Positions 5,766 to 6,645 of a stretch of DNA of 6,645 nt are shown in pieces. The stretch covers positions 1-6,645 of the forward strand of contig CAYJKT010000055.1 in NCBI GenBank assembly GCA_964370775.1, given 5' to 3'. The position numbers and the translations under genes are program-made. A model generated the notes under the pieces. It did not search any database. It was not told the origin of the DNA and was given only the letters and a program-made list of their open reading frames with translations. Every line of letters begins with the position of its first letter. Position 1 is the stretch's first letter. The stretch comes from SIG603 sp964370775 (GTDB lineage: Bacteria; Bacillota; Clostridia; Oscillospirales; Acutalibacteraceae).

Positions 5766-6404
5766 ATGGAATATGAATCTACAAAAAAAATAATAGACTT
5801 ACTTGAGAAATCAACTACGCCCATGTCAATGCGAGAAATATCTGATACATTAAATTTAAGCATGAAAACTACCCATAGGATATTGAGCGAATTGCAAGAA
5901 ACGAACAAAATAGACGAGATATTGTCAGATGAAGTACTTGCTAATACAGCACAGGTCAAAAGGAAAGTTCGGTTTTTCACATTAGTACAAAATAATACAA
6001 ACCCAGAAGATAAATCTACTAATTTACAATATATCAAAAGAATTGAGCCAGTTGAGAGAAAAATTGAATACATTGAAACTGAATTGCAAAATAAACTTTC
6101 CGAATTCGAACATCAAAGCAAAATTCTACAAGAAAGATCAGATTCATTGAGTGAGAAATTAAACCATATATATGTTAATATCATTTCAATGATGGGTGTA
6201 TTCATTGCGATTTTTGCTATTATCATTATTAATGTTAATGAAATCAGCGATATAATGAAAAATACAAATTTTAATGTGCTTGAAAACATTAAATATTTGT
6301 GTATGTTGTCTGCACCATTAGTTATATCCATCATAGCGCTTTTAGGTGGTGTAAGATTGATTTTAATCAGCGGACTCAAATCGAGCAAAAAGGATGGCAA
6401 ATAA
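5766..6404 (+). CDS. Membrane-anchored winged-helix protein between mod and res
   Basis: A 212-residue protein from ATG 5766, one base after the mod stop. A GTG at 5736 could start a longer form but lies inside mod and has no good ribosome binding site; the ATG itself has only a weak GGATGG upstream, consistent with coupling to mod. Residues about 3-52 form a DNA-binding winged helix-turn-helix (KKIIDLLEKS, MSMREISDTLNLSMKTTHRIL, SELQETNKID) of the IclR/MarR-like style. About 93-134 is a coiled coil (VERKIEYIETELQNKLSEFE). Two membrane helices follow at about 136-157 and 177-203, ending in a basic KSSKKDGK tail. I do not recognise the family. It may attach DNA or the R-M complex to the membrane, regulate the operon, or act as a membrane effector; none is shown. 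Mod and res are normally adjacent, so its place between them suggests a linked role. The res start follows its stop directly. Confidence 0.82.
   Translation: MEYESTKKIIDLLEKSTTPMSMREISDTLNLSMKTTHRILSELQETNKIDEILSDEVLANTAQVKRKVRFFTLVQNNTNPEDKSTNLQYIKRIEPVERKIEYIETELQNKLSEFEHQSKILQERSDSLSEKLNHIYVNIISMMGVFIAIFAIIIINVNEISDIMKNTNFNVLENIKYLCMLSAPLVISIIALLGGVRLILISGLKSSKKDGK
6391..6397 (+). promoter_or_regulatory. Ribosome binding site of res
   Basis: AGGATGG lies within the last codons of the winged-helix gene, 7 nt before ATG 6405. Together with the abutting stop and start codons (TAA then ATG) this indicates coupled translation of the two genes. Confidence 0.7.
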
Positions 6405-6645
6405 ATGAAATTTAATTTTAAAATACAGCCATATCAAACCGATGCCGTTAACGCTGTAACTAAAATATTTAACGGACAAGGTTTTCATGATGGACTTAAA
6501 TACAGACGAGATATTGGAAAAGTGGATACTAAAGATACTCAGATGACATTTAATCAATCCGATGAATATGGAGAAACTTTTGATATTCTCGATGAAACAG
6601 GCTATCGCAATGAAGATATTTCCTTAACCGACGCACAGCTCTTAG
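6405..6645 (+). CDS. res: Type III restriction enzyme Res subunit, N-terminal part (runs off the window)
   Basis: Eighty codons are visible from ATG 6405. They begin MKFNFKIQPYQTDAVNAV, a hallmark start of type III Res proteins in which KIQPYQTDAV precedes the superfamily 2 helicase core. FNGQGFHDGLKYRRDIGK and DETGYRNEDISLTDAQLL follow, all matching my memory of the Res family. The full protein would be about 900-1000 residues with an ATP-dependent translocase and a C-terminal PD-(D/E)XK nuclease, but the Walker motifs and nuclease lie beyond the window. Res cuts DNA with Mod when unmethylated sites are present in the required orientation. The frame is open to the window end. Confidence 0.92.
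   Translation, partial: MKFNFKIQPYQTDAVNAVTKIFNGQGFHDGLKYRRDIGKVDTKDTQMTFNQSDEYGETFDILDETGYRNEDISLTDAQLL

Noticed and set aside
5783..5790. Run of eight A near the start of the winged-helix gene, and similar A-runs at 4342-4349 and 4437-4443 in mod, as phase-variation tracts
   Set aside because: Type III mod genes can be phase-variable, but A-runs of 7-8 are common in AT-rich coding DNA. There are no longer tracts or tetranucleotide repeats here.
5513..6073. Long minus-strand open frame of 186 codons
   Set aside because: It is antisense to mod and the winged-helix gene, spans their junction, and encodes a low-complexity C/S/F/I-rich product typical of a shadow frame.

Overview
The window is AT-rich with strong AGGAGG-like ribosome binding sites, and every gene is on the + strand. 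This and the wording of the methyltransferase suggest a low-GC Gram-positive bacterium (Bacillota, perhaps a gut Clostridium relative). The assignment is an inference from composition and protein style only.

The region is a type III restriction-modification (R-M) locus that has been expanded by accessory genes. It starts with the last 32 codons of a gene that looks like the DUF4391 protein usually found upstream of type III mod genes. Then come a coiled-coil protein with a helical, conserved-looking C-terminal domain (105-947), a protein with one membrane segment (962-1594), a DUF5677-family protein (1728-2717), a trypsin-like serine protease with no signal peptide (2851-3693), the type III methyltransferase Mod (3713-5764), a membrane-anchored winged-helix protein (5766-6404), and the first 80 codons of the restriction helicase Res (6405 to the window end). 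Gaps are short and several genes overlap or abut, so the block is probably co-transcribed. I saw no internal terminator or convincing promoter.

The most unusual feature is that the first ~30 codons of mod occur three times: a decayed copy at 1594-1679, a nearly perfect but stop-terminated copy at 2710-2811, and the functional start of mod at 3713-3799. One accessory gene lies between each pair of copies: DUF5677 between the first and second, the protease between the second and third. The simplest reading is that roughly 1-kb gene cassettes were inserted one after another around codon 30 of mod. Each would have brought a replacement mod 5' end, so the methyltransferase frame was rebuilt each time and a truncated start was left upstream. 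No integrase or transposase is visible. If it recurs in other genomes, this would be a cargo-loading mechanism for type III R-M loci.

Functionally, Mod (adenine methylation and site recognition) and Res (ATPase/nuclease) form the core restriction complex. The accessory genes are candidate additional defence or regulatory genes. The target-recognition part of mod is much more AT-rich than its flanks, as expected from exchange of recognition domains between alleles.
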